Shown: one piece after another, positions 22,951 through 34,329 of the stretch
Layout of the letters: every line of letters begins with the position of its first letter
Numbering within the stretch: position 1 is the first letter of the stretch
DNA from: Myoxocephalus aenaeus
Lineage: Eukaryota > Chordata > Actinopteri > Perciformes > Cottidae
Assembly (NCBI GenBank): GCA_038501785.1
Contig: JBAMJR010000193.1
Location: forward strand, 85,001-149,000
Direction of reading: 5' to 3'
Length of the DNA: 64,000 nucleotides
Notes under the pieces: generated by a model
Database searches by the model: none
The model's input: only the letters and a program-made list of their open reading frames with translations
What the model was told of the DNA's origin: nothing
Translations under genes and position numbers: made by a program

Positions 22951-23125
22951 GGCCATGGCAGCAGGCAGGACCGGTTCCAGGCCGGTTCCATCAGCAGGGC
23001 CATGGCAGCAGGCAGGACCGGTTCCAGGCAGCCATGGATCCATGGCAGGAGGGGTGGGTGGGGGGGCGGCAGGACCCGGGGCAGGACCCGGGGCAGGACC
23101 GGTTCCAGGCAGCCATGAATCCATG
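22951..23125. repeat. GC-rich minisatellite in LINE 3' UTR
   Basis: Repeats of the phrases GCCATGGCAGCAGGCAGGAC and CGGTTCCAGGC, plus GGACCCGGGGCA, in irregular tandem. It produces proline/glycine-rich spurious frames on both strands. Confidence 0.85.
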
Positions 23126-23358
23126 GAAAAAGAAAGTAGAGTTAGTAATGTGCATTGAAGAGACAATAGTTTATCCAGATGGAGAGAAAGAAGAGGAGAG
23201 GAGGAGTGAAAGAGGAAGAGAAGAGGAGCGAAAGAGGAAGAGAAGAGGAGCTCAGTGTATCCTAAGATGTCCCCCAGCAGTCTAGGCCTATAGCAGCATA
23301 TCTAGGGGCTGGACCAGGGCAAACCTGAGCCAGCCCTAACTATAAGCCTGAAACAGCC

Positions 23359-26352
23359 CTAAGTATAAGCGCTATCAAAGAGGAAAGTCTTAAGTCTACT
23401 CTTAAATGAGGTCACTGTGTCTGCCCCCCGGACTGAAAGTGGAAGCTGATTCCACAGAAGAGGAGCACGATAACTGAAAGCTCTAGCCCCCAACCTACTT
23501 TTTAAGACTCTGGGAACCACAAGTAACCCTGCATTCAGTGAGCGTAACGCTCTGGTGGGGTAATATGGCACTATAAGCTCTTTAAGATATGATGGTGCAT
23601 CACCAGCTAAGGCTTTATAGGTGAGGAGGAGGATTTTAAATATGATTCTCGATCTTACAGGAAGCCAGTGGAGAGCAGCTAATACAGGAGTAATGTGATC
23701 TCTCTTCCGAGTCCTTGTTAGTACACGAGCTGCAGCATTCTGGATCAGCTGGAGAGACCCAAGGGACTTTCCGGAGCAGCCTGATAATACGGAGTTACAG
23801 TAATCCAGTCTTGAAGTAACAAATGCGTGGATCAATGTTTCTGCATCGCTTTGAGACAGGATGTGCCGGATCTTTGAGATGTTCCGTAGGTGAAAAAAGG
23901 CAGTCCTTGAGATCTGTTTCACGTGGGAGCCAAAGGATAGGTCCTGGTCAAAAATAACTCTGAGATTCCTTACTGTGGTGGTGGATGCCAGAGCGATGCC
24001 ATCCAGGGAAACCATATCGTCAGATAGTTGATTTCTGAGGTGTTCTGGGCCGAGTAGAATAACTTCAGTCTTGTCAGAGTTCAGCAACAGGAAGTTGCAG
24101 GTCATCCAGGTTTTGATGTCTTTAAGACACGCTTGAAGTTTAGTGACCTGGTGGATTTCATCTGGCTTGATTGACAGATATAGTTGAGTATCATCGGCAT
24201 AACAGTGAAAGTTTATGGAGTGTTTTCTGATAATATTGCCTAAAGGAAGCATATATAAGGTGAATAAAATTGGTCCAAGCACAGAACCTTGTGGAACTCC
24301 ATGACGAACGGCGGTGGTCATCGAGGCTTCATCGTTTACAAATACAAACTGAGATCTATCTGATAAATACGACTTAAACCAGCTTAATGCTGTACCTTTA
24401 ATACCAATTGACTGGTCTAGTCTCTGTAATAAGATGTCATGGTCAATGGTGTCAAATGCTGCACTAAGGTCTAACAGGACAAGTACAGAGACAAGTCCCC
24501 TATCTGATGCAACTAGAAGGTCATTAGTAATTGTCACTAGTGCTGTCTCTGTGCTATGATGCTTTCTAAATCCTGACTGAAATTCCTCAAATAAACTATT
24601 GTTATGTAAAAAGTCGCACAACTGATTTGCGACTACCTTCTCCAGTATCTTAGAGAGGAAGGGAAGGTTAGAGATAGGCCTGTAGTTAGCCAACACCTCT
24701 GGATCCAGGGTGGGCTTTTTAAGAAGAGGTTTAATTACAGCTACTTTAAAAGACTGTGGTACATGACCCATTAGTAAAGACCCATTGATAATATCTAGTA
24801 CAGAGGCACAAATTAAGGGTAAAACTTCTTTAAACAGCTTTGTCGGAACAGGGTCTAGGAGACAGGTAGAAGATTTAGAAGTAGAAACCATTGAAGACAG
24901 TTGGTCGAGGTTGATGGTAAAAAATCCATCCAGACGCACAGCAGGGCCCACAGCCTCCTCCATGGCCATCCCACCTGAGGATGGACCGGCAGTAGTCGAG
25001 GGCAGGAGATCACCGATCCTGTCTCTAATGGCCATAATCTTATCATTGAAGAAGTTCATAAAGTCATTACTACTGAGGTCTATAGGAATACACAGATCCA
25101 CCGAGCTATGACTCTCAGCCAGCCTGGCCACAGTGCTAAAGAGAAACCTAGGGTTGCTCTTGTTTTTCTCTATTAGTGATGAGTAGTAGGCTCCTCTGGC
25201 ATTACGGAGGGCCTTCTTATATGTTCTCAGACTATCCCGCCAAACCAACCGGGACTCCTCCAGACCGTTGGAGCGCCATATGCCCTCAAGCTTCCGTGAT
25301 GCTTGCTTCAATATGCGGGTCTGAGGGTTGTACCATGGAGCGAGCCTCCTTTGCTTAATGATCCTCTTTTTTAGAGGGGCTATCGAGTCCAGTGTCACTC
25401 TCAGTGAGCCAGTAGCACCATCAACGAGCTGATCAATCTGGGAGGGAGTAAAGTTAGCACAGGAGTCATCTGTTATATTGAGACATGGTAATGAATTAAA
25501 TACAGAAGGAATCGCTTCCTTAAATCTAGCAACAGCACCGTCAGTTAGACATCTGGTGTAAAAACTCTTGCCTAACGCTGTACAATCTGGTAGCATGAAC
25601 TCAAAAGTTATAAGGCAATGGTCTGATAAAAGAGGGTTCTGTGGAAACACTACTAAATGCTCCACATCAATGCCATATGTAAGAACAAGGTCGAGGGTGT
25701 GGTTAAAGCAGTGAGTCGGTTCCTGTGCTCTCTGACAGAAGCCAATCGAATCTAACAATAAGCTAAATGCAACACTAAGGCTATCATTGCTAACATCCAC
25801 ATGAATATTAAAATCACCTACAATAATAACCTTATCAGTCTTAAGGACCAAACTTGAAAATTCAGATATAAATTCGGAGTACAAACCTGGTGCTCGGTAT
25901 ACCACGACAAACAGAATCGGCTGTACTGTTTTCCAGGTTGGATGTGAAATACTAAGAACGAGGCTTTCAAATGAGTTGCAGCTCAATCCAGGTTTAGGAC
26001 CCATCAGCAGACCCGAGTCAAAGATGGCAGCTACTCCACCTCCTCGGCCGGTGTCTCGAGGAATGTGCATATTAACATGACTTGGAGGAGTAGATTCATT
26101 TAGGCTGACATATTCCTCATGTCTAAGCCAGGTTTCAGTAAAACTGAACACATCAATATGATTGTTAGATATTAATTCATTTACTAATACAGCTTTAGAA
26201 GACAAAGATCTAATATTTAGGAGTCCACATTTAATTATCCTATCGTGTTGCACTATTGCAGTAGTGGTGTTAACCTTTATGAGGTTGTTTTCTATAACTC
26301 CTCTTTTGGTTACTTTTGATTTAATTAATTTAAGTGGCCGTGGGACAGACAC
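23359..26352 (-). CDS. LINE ORF2: endonuclease and reverse transcriptase, 997 aa
   Basis: A single uninterrupted frame of an L2/CR1-type non-LTR retrotransposon. The N-terminal apurinic-type endonuclease shows LNIRSL, FTETWL, VVYRAPG, VGDFNIHVD and SDHCLITFE. The reverse transcriptase follows with NYRPISNLPFLSKILEKVV, FRKHHSTETAL, LLDLSAAFDTIDHDILL, HGVPQGSVLGPILF and the catalytic YADDTQLYL. The C-terminus has RLDYCNSVLSG, HWLPVRSRI and SFKSRLKTFLF. The ORF2 protein nicks target DNA and copies the element RNA in place. All visible catalytic blocks are kept, so ORF2 could be active, but the element lacks its 5' end. It is a selfish-element gene, not part of the receptor locus. Confidence 0.95.
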   Translation of the reverse strand: MSVPRPLKLIKSKVTKRGVIENNLIKVNTTTAIVQHDRIIKCGLLNIRSLSSKAVLVNELISNNHIDVFSFTETWLRHEEYVSLNESTPPSHVNMHIPRDTGRGGGVAAIFDSGLLMGPKPGLSCNSFESLVLSISHPTWKTVQPILFVVVYRAPGLYSEFISEFSSLVLKTDKVIIVGDFNIHVDVSNDSLSVAFSLLLDSIGFCQRAQEPTHCFNHTLDLVLTYGIDVEHLVVFPQNPLLSDHCLITFEFMLPDCTALGKSFYTRCLTDGAVARFKEAIPSVFNSLPCLNITDDSCANFTPSQIDQLVDGATGSLRVTLDSIAPLKKRIIKQRRLAPWYNPQTRILKQASRKLEGIWRSNGLEESRLVWRDSLRTYKKALRNARGAYYSSLIEKNKSNPRFLFSTVARLAESHSSVDLCIPIDLSSNDFMNFFNDKIMAIRDRIGDLLPSTTAGPSSGGMAMEEAVGPAVRLDGFFTINLDQLSSMVSTSKSSTCLLDPVPTKLFKEVLPLICASVLDIINGSLLMGHVPQSFKVAVIKPLLKKPTLDPEVLANYRPISNLPFLSKILEKVVANQLCDFLHNNSLFEEFQSGFRKHHSTETALVTITNDLLVASDRGLVSVLVLLDLSAAFDTIDHDILLQRLDQSIGIKGTALSWFKSYLSDRSQFVFVNDEASMTTAVRHGVPQGSVLGPILFTLYMLPLGNIIRKHSINFHCYADDTQLYLSIKPDEIHQVTKLQACLKDIKTWMTCNFLLLNSDKTEVILLGPEHLRNQLSDDMVSLDGIALASTTTVRNLRVIFDQDLSFGSHVKQISRTAFFHLRNISKIRHILSQSDAETLIHAFVTSRLDYCNSVLSGCSGKSLGSLQLIQNAAARVLTRTRKRDHITPVLAALHWLPVRSRIIFKILLLTYKALAGDAPSYLKELIVPYYPTRALRSLNAGLLVVPRVLKSRLGARAFSYRAPLLWNQLPLSVRGADTVTSFKSRLKTFLFDSAYT

Positions 26353-26451
26353 AGTCTCTATAGAGTTAAAGGTGGGCAGCTGCCCTAAAGAAAATGCAGG
26401 AAGTGCAGAGAAGGGTGTAAGACTACAACTCTGCTTCTGCTTCCTGGTCTG

Positions 26452-26836
26452 TCATGCACGAGGTCGACCAATAAGCTTGGTCATATTTGCAGAAAGGAGA
26501 TCCGCTCCATCCGAAGTGGGATGGATGCCGTCACCCCTAATCAGACCTGGGTTTCCCCGGAAAGACCGCCAGTTATCTACGAAGCCCACATTGTTTGCTG
26601 GACACCACCGTGACAACCAGCGGTGGAAAGTTGACATGCGGCTATACATCTCATCAGTCACTGTGTTTGGGAGCGGGCCAGAGAAGACTACCGAGTCCGC
26701 CATTGTTTTGGCGTAAGCACACACCGACTCCACGCCGATTTTAGTGACTTCCGAGTGGCGAAGCCGGGAGTCATTAAAGCCGACGTGTATTACAATCTTA
26801 CTGTATTTACGTTTGTCTTTAGCCAACAGCAACAAC
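26452..26836 (-). pseudogene. LINE ORF1 C-terminal esterase-like part
   Basis: About 128 residues in the open frame upstream of ORF2, with VIHVGFNDSR, VVFSGPLPN, RWLSRWCP, VGFVDNW and GDGIHPTSDGA. These match the GxND and DxxH blocks of the SGNH-hydrolase-like domain found in L2/CR1 ORF1 proteins (GFND here in place of GGND). The 5' part, including the catalytic-Ser block, is absent because the insertion is truncated at 26836. Confidence 0.8.
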
Positions 26837-27260
26837 ATTACTGAGGCCTGATCTCACCTTGAGGTCACATGTCACAGCATCCTGAATGAGGCGGCTCTTC
26901 CTGACTGGATTAAAGCTCATTGACGGATTCAAAAAAGAAAAAGACTAAAACAACAACGTGTGGCAGCGCATTTATTCACAAGTGACAACAGACTAAAATA
27001 TGAACTTCCAGATGGAGGAACACATCAGCCGTCAGCTGTACTAGTAGAACATGTATAGATCTGAATACTTAGTGGAAACAGACTCTGGAACATTCTGTTG
27101 AGAACAAGCGATGCAGCTCATAAGTAGCAACAATATAAAATGCCAGATAGAAAACACAAAATACATATATTATCCAATAATACACTTTAAAGCTGAGCGT
27201 CTGCTTTAGAATAGTTTACGTCACACAAATATATATTTATATATATATATTTTGTATAAA
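26837..27260. repeat. Intergenic duplication, copy I (right part)
   Basis: Continues the duplicated unit after the LINE: ACTGAGGCCTGATCTCACC and the downstream flank of gene C. It matches 30915-31480 and 56010-56470. Relative to those it lacks about 150 bp (phrases CAATCTGCAGATATATAAAT and CATGATGTCCGTGGTCAG are absent). Confidence 0.85.
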
Positions 27261-27390
27261 TAAATTCCCTAGATTTGTTTAGCTTTAAAAACACAGTTGT
27301 GAAGTATAATTCTACACAGTTTGATATTTATTAGCCACTTGATATTACATGTAAGAGAATCCAGTATTCTGAAGTATGAAGTGTGAGAAG

Positions 27391-29579
27391 TTAAACAGAT
27401 AAAGCTTCCTGGACGCAGATCCATTGTTTTCTGTCTCCACACAGAGCTGAGCTCCATGGTTTGACCTGGACAGAAACGGCACAGTGACCTTCAGTAGGTT
27501 CTCCTATCCAGGAGCTGAAGGAACAACATGATGTTTAGACCAAAGGCTGATAGAACATATGACTCAAAGAGTTGAACAATGTGTCTCTTACCTGTTACTC
27601 AGCTCAGTTCCATCGATCCACTTCCAGCTCCCTTCTTCAACTCTCAGGCCAATCCAGAATCCAGTCCCCCAGCTGTAATAATCAATTATGTCCTGAAGTA
27701 ACAGAAACAGTTATCAGATACTGAATGTAATTATTTTTTAACGAATCCGAAAACATTTATAAAAAGTTAATTATAAGTATTTTACAGATACAAGGAATCT
27801 GGCTTGGTGGTTGGTGCGTGACAATAAAACTAGTGCAATAGTGAAAAACACAACTTAAATATGAAAATTGCCAAAATGACAAACAAAATCAAATCAAAAG
27901 TATATTAAAACAAGTATGTTATTAAAGTGTCATGTGTGTATTTAAAGAGAAGAGTTGTGCAAAGTATGTGTACTATGAGTAATTGTCGTGAGGATATAAG
28001 TGCTCATTTATATTATTTATATTTATACTTAAATACTGGTAAACATGCCTTCAGACTCACCTACAGGAAATACATTTAATTTTAATAATTGTGTCATAAA
28101 CATTCCCACAGTTCTCTCGTTACCTTTTCCTCTTCAGTATGTGCAACCGCCAAATCTGAACTCTTTCCTCTGCAGGTTTCTCGAGCTTCTTCCCAGGTTA
28201 TCTGATCACGAGGTTTAACATCATAATACACATAGCAGCTGTTCCACGTCTGATCCCAGCCTTCCTTACAAGCTTTACACTTTCTCACTGAAAGAACAGA
28301 GAGCAGACAATAAACGACTTCATTGTGATGTTGTTATTGGTTATTTTTTACCTTATTAATTAAATCTGATCATACCACCATCCTTGTCTTTGCGGCAGTA
28401 GGTATCGATGCTCCACTGAGCTCTGCTGATGTTGCCCTCATTCCAGTTCTTCTCCATGTTTTGTATTTGTTGTGTTAAGTTGTTCTTCTGGTTCTCCAGC
28501 TCCTGGTTCCGTGTTGTCAGGTTGCTCAACTCGACCGTCAGATTGTTGCGTTCCATTCTCAAGTTGTCATTGTCTACACTGAGTTTGTCGTTGAGTTTGT
28601 TGTGTTCAGAAATGACAGAAGTAACTACGGTGACAGACGGAGAAAAGTGTCTGAGACTTTGTTTCAAAGCAAATATATTTATAACACATGTGATACGAAA
28701 ACACAATAAGAAAAGTGTTTTACATGATTATAAAAGACATTCAATTTTGTGTTCACATTTTCCAGTCTATCTTCATAGTCACTGTCTTTTTAGTACAAAA
28801 TGTCCTCTTAACGTCACAAAGAGTGAATTTTGTACTAAAAAGGTTGAACACTTCCGATGATACACAGATTGATTTCTTCTCACATAGAAGCTACTCACAG
28901 TAGACACGAAGGCCCATGATGAGCAACAGAATCAGCCAACACACTGCTATCGGTGGAAGAGACCGAGGGAAGAAGAGAAGCCTCTGGTCTGACAGACACA
29001 TGGGGACAAAGATGGATCAATGAGGTTGATTTAACTCAGTCAAATGAGATTTGATTCATCATGACTGACATTAGATGTATGAAATGTGTTGTGTTCATAA
29101 TGCACCTGGAGGAGCTGCCACTTCATCCACAGTACGGACTGGATCATTAACATAGTCACCTTCCTCTTTGATTTCCTCTGAAAGATAAACAGATCAAACA
29201 CTAATATTTATATGCAGTTTTACTCCCAATATGATGAGCACACTGACGCCAAAGATGGATTTCATAATGAATTTCTACATTGTAATATTCATTATAATAT
29301 TAATTGTTTCTCACTTTACTCTGAGAAAAAACATACATTAAATATGATGGTTCCCAGTGTGTTGATCAGAGTGGAAACACAACACAAAAGATGCAACTTT
29401 AATTAATTATTGGTATTTTCAACCCTTTTGGCGTTCGGGTGTTGTCACCAGAAGCATCATGCATTACCAACACATCATCATCCTGGTACATACAGGTACA
29501 GTAGATAGAGTCTTAATGCAGAGACATGAACATTATAATATTTTAAAGTACCTGTTTCCTCCATTGGATTTCTGTTCAT
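27391..29579 (-). CDS. Gene C: C-type lectin-like receptor, short-stalk type, 275 aa
   Basis: Seven exons in consistent phase on the minus strand: 29552-29579, 29106-29177, 28899-28988, 28376-28624, 28124-28287, 27592-27692 and 27391-27514. The start is MNRNPMEET. The cytoplasmic tail has EEIKEEGDYVNDPVRTVDEV with one Tyr. The membrane exon reads DQRLLFFPRSLPPIAVCW then LILLLIMGLRVY, with an Arg near the outer end of the hydrophobic run. The stalk is a coiled coil with NNLT, SNLT and NIS sequons and no 14-residue repeat. The lectin-like domain has CKACKEGW, SCYVYY, ETC, FWIGL, WKWIDG, GHCAV and WICV. EPN is replaced by EPT, so calcium-dependent sugar binding is not expected. It is likely a type II receptor on leukocytes by family analogy; the ligand is unknown. 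AATAAA lies about 60 bp after the stop (reverse strand, about 27326-27331). Confidence 0.88.
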
Positions 29580-29886
29580 CTGAATCCCTCTGCAGTCCTG
29601 AATGAGAGCTGTTATGAGGGCGTCTGGTCCGCTCTGATGGTCTTTAGTGCAACTTCTGCTTTGAGGTTTCGACTGTGTGAATATTTATCTAGTTTTTTTT
29701 CACACCAACTCTGCTGGGACTTCCTGAATTATGTTCTGACTCGTGAGAACTTTTATTCAATATAACAGACTAAAACATGGCTTTGCTTCTCGGTAGATAA
29801 CACTGACCGTCAGCTCCACATATTAATATTCTTTCCATCAGAATGTAACACGTCAGTTGAAATTGTCAAACAGGTAATTATTGTAA
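29580..29886 (-). promoter_or_regulatory. Gene C upstream region
   Basis: The minus strand shows CAGGAAGTCCC (an ETS-type GGAA core) about 145 bp and TAAATATTC about 105 bp upstream of the ATG. Gene D has the same layout (GGAAGTCCC kept). Promoter role is inferred from position and motif only. It joins copy II of the intergenic duplication at 29887. Confidence 0.3.
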
Positions 29887-31480
29887 TGATGCAGAGTGAC
29901 AGGCGAGTACGGAAGCTGAACTGTGTCAGACAGCAGATGAAGCAGAAAATGTCATTTTGAAACTTCAAAATCGTCGGCCGCTAATGTTTAGTCATGAAAC
30001 ATAATGCAACCTGCTGTTGCACAAAAGATGAGAAGTAACGTTTAATTTAGAGAAGCCTGCAGATAAGTATATTTTTTAAGTAACTGACAATTTCACAGAG
30101 ACCTCTGTGGTTTTTAGTTCTGCACTGAAGTTGTGACAGAATTGTTTGGTTGGTGGATAATACTGAGTAGTCGTGAGGAAGTCTCTCTCTTCATGGTGTT
30201 GACCAACACTTTGGGTCTCACGCTGCTGCCCTCAACCTTTTTCTCCTTCTTTCTTTATATCTTTGTTTGGTAGGGACAGTGCACATTAATAAAACCTTTC
30301 TATAAATACACCAGAGTTATCCAAGAGGCTATCTCTCATCCTAAAACACAGAATATGAGTTTAAGACTACAAAGTTATGCATTGTTTACCCTTTCAAAGC
30401 ATGCAGACACATTAAAAGAAGAGAGTATTAATATGGAGTTCCTTTCCAGTGCAGCTTTTACACAGAATGCAGACCGACTGAAAGCACTTCTCCTGAGGAG
30501 AGTAACCTTTATCACAAGGACATACTTTAAAAGACTTAAGACCCATCTGACGAACACAACACTCTACTTCTTTATTAAACACACGTTTGCTATTTCATGG
30601 AGTCAAGCGTGATGCGTATAACGTGTTTGTGGTGTGTGTCGCTTTGTGACCCAACATGGTGTCAATGAATATCTGCATTCAGACAAACTGAGCAGCATTG
30701 ATGGACACCGTGATCCAAATATGAACATGAGGGAACTTCAACAGATTCTCACTTCTTCAACCCGTTTATGTAGAACCACCAAAAATAAAACTGAACATCT
30801 GATAAACGTGAAATTCCTCTTTGTAAACACACAGAATGAGACTTCCCTAATAAATGAGACTTCCTGTCCCTCTCTGGAGCTCTGCTGCTGTAGATGTTGA
30901 CAGTGTGAATGATTACTGAGGCCTGATCTCACCTTGAGGTCACATGTCACAGCATCCTGAATGAGGCGGCTCTTCCTGACTGGATTAAAGCTCATTGACG
31001 GATTCAAGAAAGAAAAAGACTAAAACAACAACGTGTGGCAGCGCATTTATTCACAAGTGACAACAGACTAAAATATGAACTTCCAGATGGAGGAACACAT
31101 CAGCCGTCAGCTGTACTAGTAGAACATGTATAGATCTGAATACTTAGTGGAAACAGACTCTGGAACATTCTGTTGAGAACAAGCGATGCAGCTCATAAGA
31201 AGCAACAATATAAAATGCCAGATAGAAAACAGGAACCTGAGCTTGTTGGTGCCTTTCATCAATCTGCAGATATATAAATCATAAGCGTTGCATTTATAAC
31301 CAATCAGAAGGAAAACACACAGAAAGTGATTCATATTTAACACTTTAGTGCCCTTCAGGCCGTCATGATGTCCGTGGTCAGACACAAAGTACATATATTA
31401 TCCAATAATACACTTTAAAGCTGAGCGTCTGCTCTGAAGAATAGTTTACATCACACAAATATATATGTTTTAGTAGAAAT
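29887..31480. repeat. Intergenic duplication, copy II
   Basis: The longest copy of the unit shared between receptor genes, running up to gene D's 3' flank. It shows the empty LINE site at 30911-30920 and contains an older repeat piece (TTTGGTAGGGACAGTGCACA, about 30265) and a segment CTTTATCACAAGGACATACT (about 30507). Copy I lacks both and copy III has both. Confidence 0.9.
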
Positions 31481-31612
31481 AAATTCACTAGATTTGTTTA
31501 GCTTTAAAAACACAGTTGTGAAGTATAATTCTACACAGTTTGATATTTATTAGCCACTTGATATTACATGTAAGAGAATCCACTAACCTTCTGAAGTATG
31601 AAGTGTGAGAAG

Positions 31613-33667
31613 TTAAACAGATAAAGCTTCCTGGACGCAGATCCATTGTTTTCTGTCTCCACACAGAGCTGAGCTCCATGGTTTGCCATAGACAGAAACG
31701 GCACAGTGACCTTCAGTAGGTTCTCCTATCCAGGAGCTGAAGGAACAACATGATGTTTAGACCAAAGGCTGATAGAACATATGACTCAAAGAGTTGAACA
31801 ATGTGTCTCTTACCTGTCACTCAGCTCAGTTCCATCGATCCACTTCCAGCTCCCTCCTTCAACTTTCAGGCCAATCCAGAATCCAGTCCCCCAGCTGTAA
31901 TCATTGATTATTTTCTGAAGTAACAGAAACAATTATCAGATACTGAATGTAAACATGTATTCCTTTTTTAACGAATCAGAAAACATTTATTAAAAGTTTA
32001 TTATAACTATGTTACACATATAAGGAATATGTCTTGGTGGTTGGTGCGTGACAATAAAACTAGTGCAATAGTAAAAAACATAACTTAAATATGAAAATAT
32101 AAAAAAAAAAAGTATGACAAACAAAACAATCAAACAAAGAGTATATTAAAACAAGTATGTTATTATCACCTACAGGAAATACATTTCATTTTAATAATTG
32201 TGTCATAAACATTCCCACAGTTCTCTCGTTACCTTTTCCTCTTCAGTATGTGCAACAGTCAAATCTGAACTCTTTACTCTGCAGTTTTCTCGAGCTTCTT
32301 CCCAGGTTATCTGATCAGGAGGTCCAGCATCATGATACACATAGCAGCTGTTCAGGTTGAGTAACAAGCCTTCCCTACAAGTGGTACACTTTCTCACTGA
32401 AAGAACAGAGAGCAGACAATAAACGACTTCATTGTGATGTTGTTATTGGTTATTTTTTACCTTATTAATTAAATCTGATCATACCTGGATCATCCTTGTC
32501 TTTGCGGCAGTAGGTATCGATGCTCCACTGAGCTCTGCTGATGTTGCCCTCATTCCAGTTCTTCTCCATGTTTTGTATTTGTTGTGTTAAGTTGTTCTTC
32601 TGGTTCTCCAGCTCCTGGTTCCGTGTTGTCAGGTTGCTCAACTCGACCGTCAGATTGTTGCGTTCCATTCTCAAGTTGTCATTGTCTACACTGAGTTTGT
32701 CGTTGAGTTTGTTGCGTTCAGAAATGACAGAAGTAACTACGGTGACAGACGGAGAAAAGTGTCTGAGACTTTGTTTCAAAGCAAATATATTTATAACACA
32801 TGTGATACGAAAACACAATGAGAAAAGTGTTTTACATGATTATAAAAGACATTCAATTATGTGTTCACATTTTCCAGTCTATCTTCATAGTCACTGTCTT
32901 TTTAGTACAAAATGTCCTCTTAACGTCACAAAGAGTGAATTTTGTACTAAAAAGGTTGAAAACCTCCGATGATACACAGATTGATTTCTTCTAACTGAGG
33001 TCACACATTCAACAACAACATGTAGAAACTAAGAAGAAACTACACTGAAGGGAGGCTCACATAGAAGCTACTCACAGTAGACACGAAGGCCCATGATGAG
33101 CAACAGAATCAGCCAACACACTGCTATCGGTGGAAGAGACCGAGGGAAGAAGAGAAGCCTCTGGTCTGACAGACACATGGGGACAAAGATGGATCAATGA
33201 GGTTGATTTAACTCAGTCAAATGAGATTTGATTCATCATGACTGACATTAGATGTATGAAATGTGTTGTGTTCATAATGCACCTGGAGGAGCTGCCACTT
33301 CATCCACAGTACGGACTGGATCATTAACATAGTCACCTTCCTCTTTGATTTCCTCTGAAAGATAAACAGATCAAACACTAATATTTATATGCAGTTTTAC
33401 TCCCAATATGATGAGCACACTGACAAGAAATCTGATTGTTCCCAGTGTGTTGATCAGAGTGGAAACACAACACAAAAGATGCAACTTGAAACAATTATTG
33501 GTATTTTCAACCCTTTTGGCGTTCGGGTGTTGTCACCAGAAGCATCATGCATTACCAACACACCATCATCCTGGTACATACAGGTACAGTAGATAGAGTC
33601 TTAATGCAGAGACATGAACATTATAATATTTTAAAGTACCTGTTTTATCTGGTGGATTTCTTTTCAT
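31613..33667 (-). CDS. Gene D: C-type lectin-like receptor, short-stalk type, 276 aa
   Basis: Seven exons in phase on the minus strand: 33640-33667, 33283-33354, 33076-33165, 32485-32736, 32233-32396, 31814-31914 and 31613-31736. The start is MKRNPPDKT. Tail (EEGDYVND) and membrane exon (…LILLLIMGLRVY) are as in gene C. The stalk lacks the 14-residue unit. The lectin-like domain reads CTTCREGL where the others have GW (the conserved Trp is Leu), then SCYVYH, ENC, WIGL, GHCAVSVYGKPW and WICV. EPN is EPT. AATAAA follows the stop as in the paralogues. It is a recent duplicate of C: introns and flanks align almost throughout, with small indels (for example 33000-33060 present here and absent in C). 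Role by family: cell-surface recognition; ligand unknown. Confidence 0.88.
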
Positions 33668-34329
33668 CCTGAATTTCGCTGCAGTTCTGAATGAGAGCTG
33701 TTATGAGGGCGTCTGGTCCGCTCTGATGGTCTTTAGTGCAACTTCTGCTTTGAGGTTTTGACTGTGTGAATATTCATTAAAAAAAAAAAAAATCACACCA
33801 ACTCTGCTGGGACTTCCTGAATTAAGTTCTGACTCGATGAATAACAAAAAAAAAAAAACAGACTAAAACATGGATTAGATTTTTGGTAGATAACACTTCA
33901 CCGTCAGCTCCACATTAATAAATATAGTTAATATTCTTTACATAAGAATGTAAACGGCTCTGAGAAAAGTCAGTTGAGAACAAATGTGCAAAACACGTCA
34001 GTCAAAATTGTCATACAGGTAATTATTGTAATGTATGAAACTGACATTGAATGTCACTGTGCAACACGTTGATAAAAAACTGAACTGGAAGTTAAGCCAA
34101 CAGTCCGTTTCTTCCTTCTTTTGACAGAACAAGTCCGGGACAGAAATCATGAACAGAGGTTTGCTTCCAGATAATTGTTCAGTTTCTACTAATGGTGGAT
34201 TCCAAGTTCACCTGACCCAAGTCCTTTGGTGGAAGAGACTGAAAGAGAGGAAAGAGTGAGACTGCTTATCCGATAGGAAAATCTGCTAAATTCAGTCAAA
34301 AGTGTTTCGGTAAAAGTAACACACCAGTC
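33668..34329. other. Gene D 5' flank
   Basis: No gene. Two poly-A runs (about 33780 and 33848) and an ETS-type GGAAG like gene C's upstream region. Homology to gene C's flank ends at about 34020, where C's flank joins the intergenic duplication. Confidence 0.5.

Larger units (their letters stand above)
22576..26836 (-). mobile_element. L2-like LINE, 5'-truncated, intact ORF2
   Basis: The 3' end is at the left, (ATTCA)n then GTTTATTTTATATAGCCCAA. The 5' end is at 26836, within ORF1. ATT is duplicated at 22573-22575 and 26837-26839. The duplicate at 30911-30920 shows the empty site GATTACTGAG. The 3' UTR contains a GC-rich minisatellite (22951-23125) and purine repeats (about 23160-23250). Confidence 0.93.

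Noticed and set aside
22895..23285. Proline/glycine-rich open frames on both strands
   Set aside because: They lie in the GC-rich minisatellite of the LINE 3' UTR, with no start context or domain.
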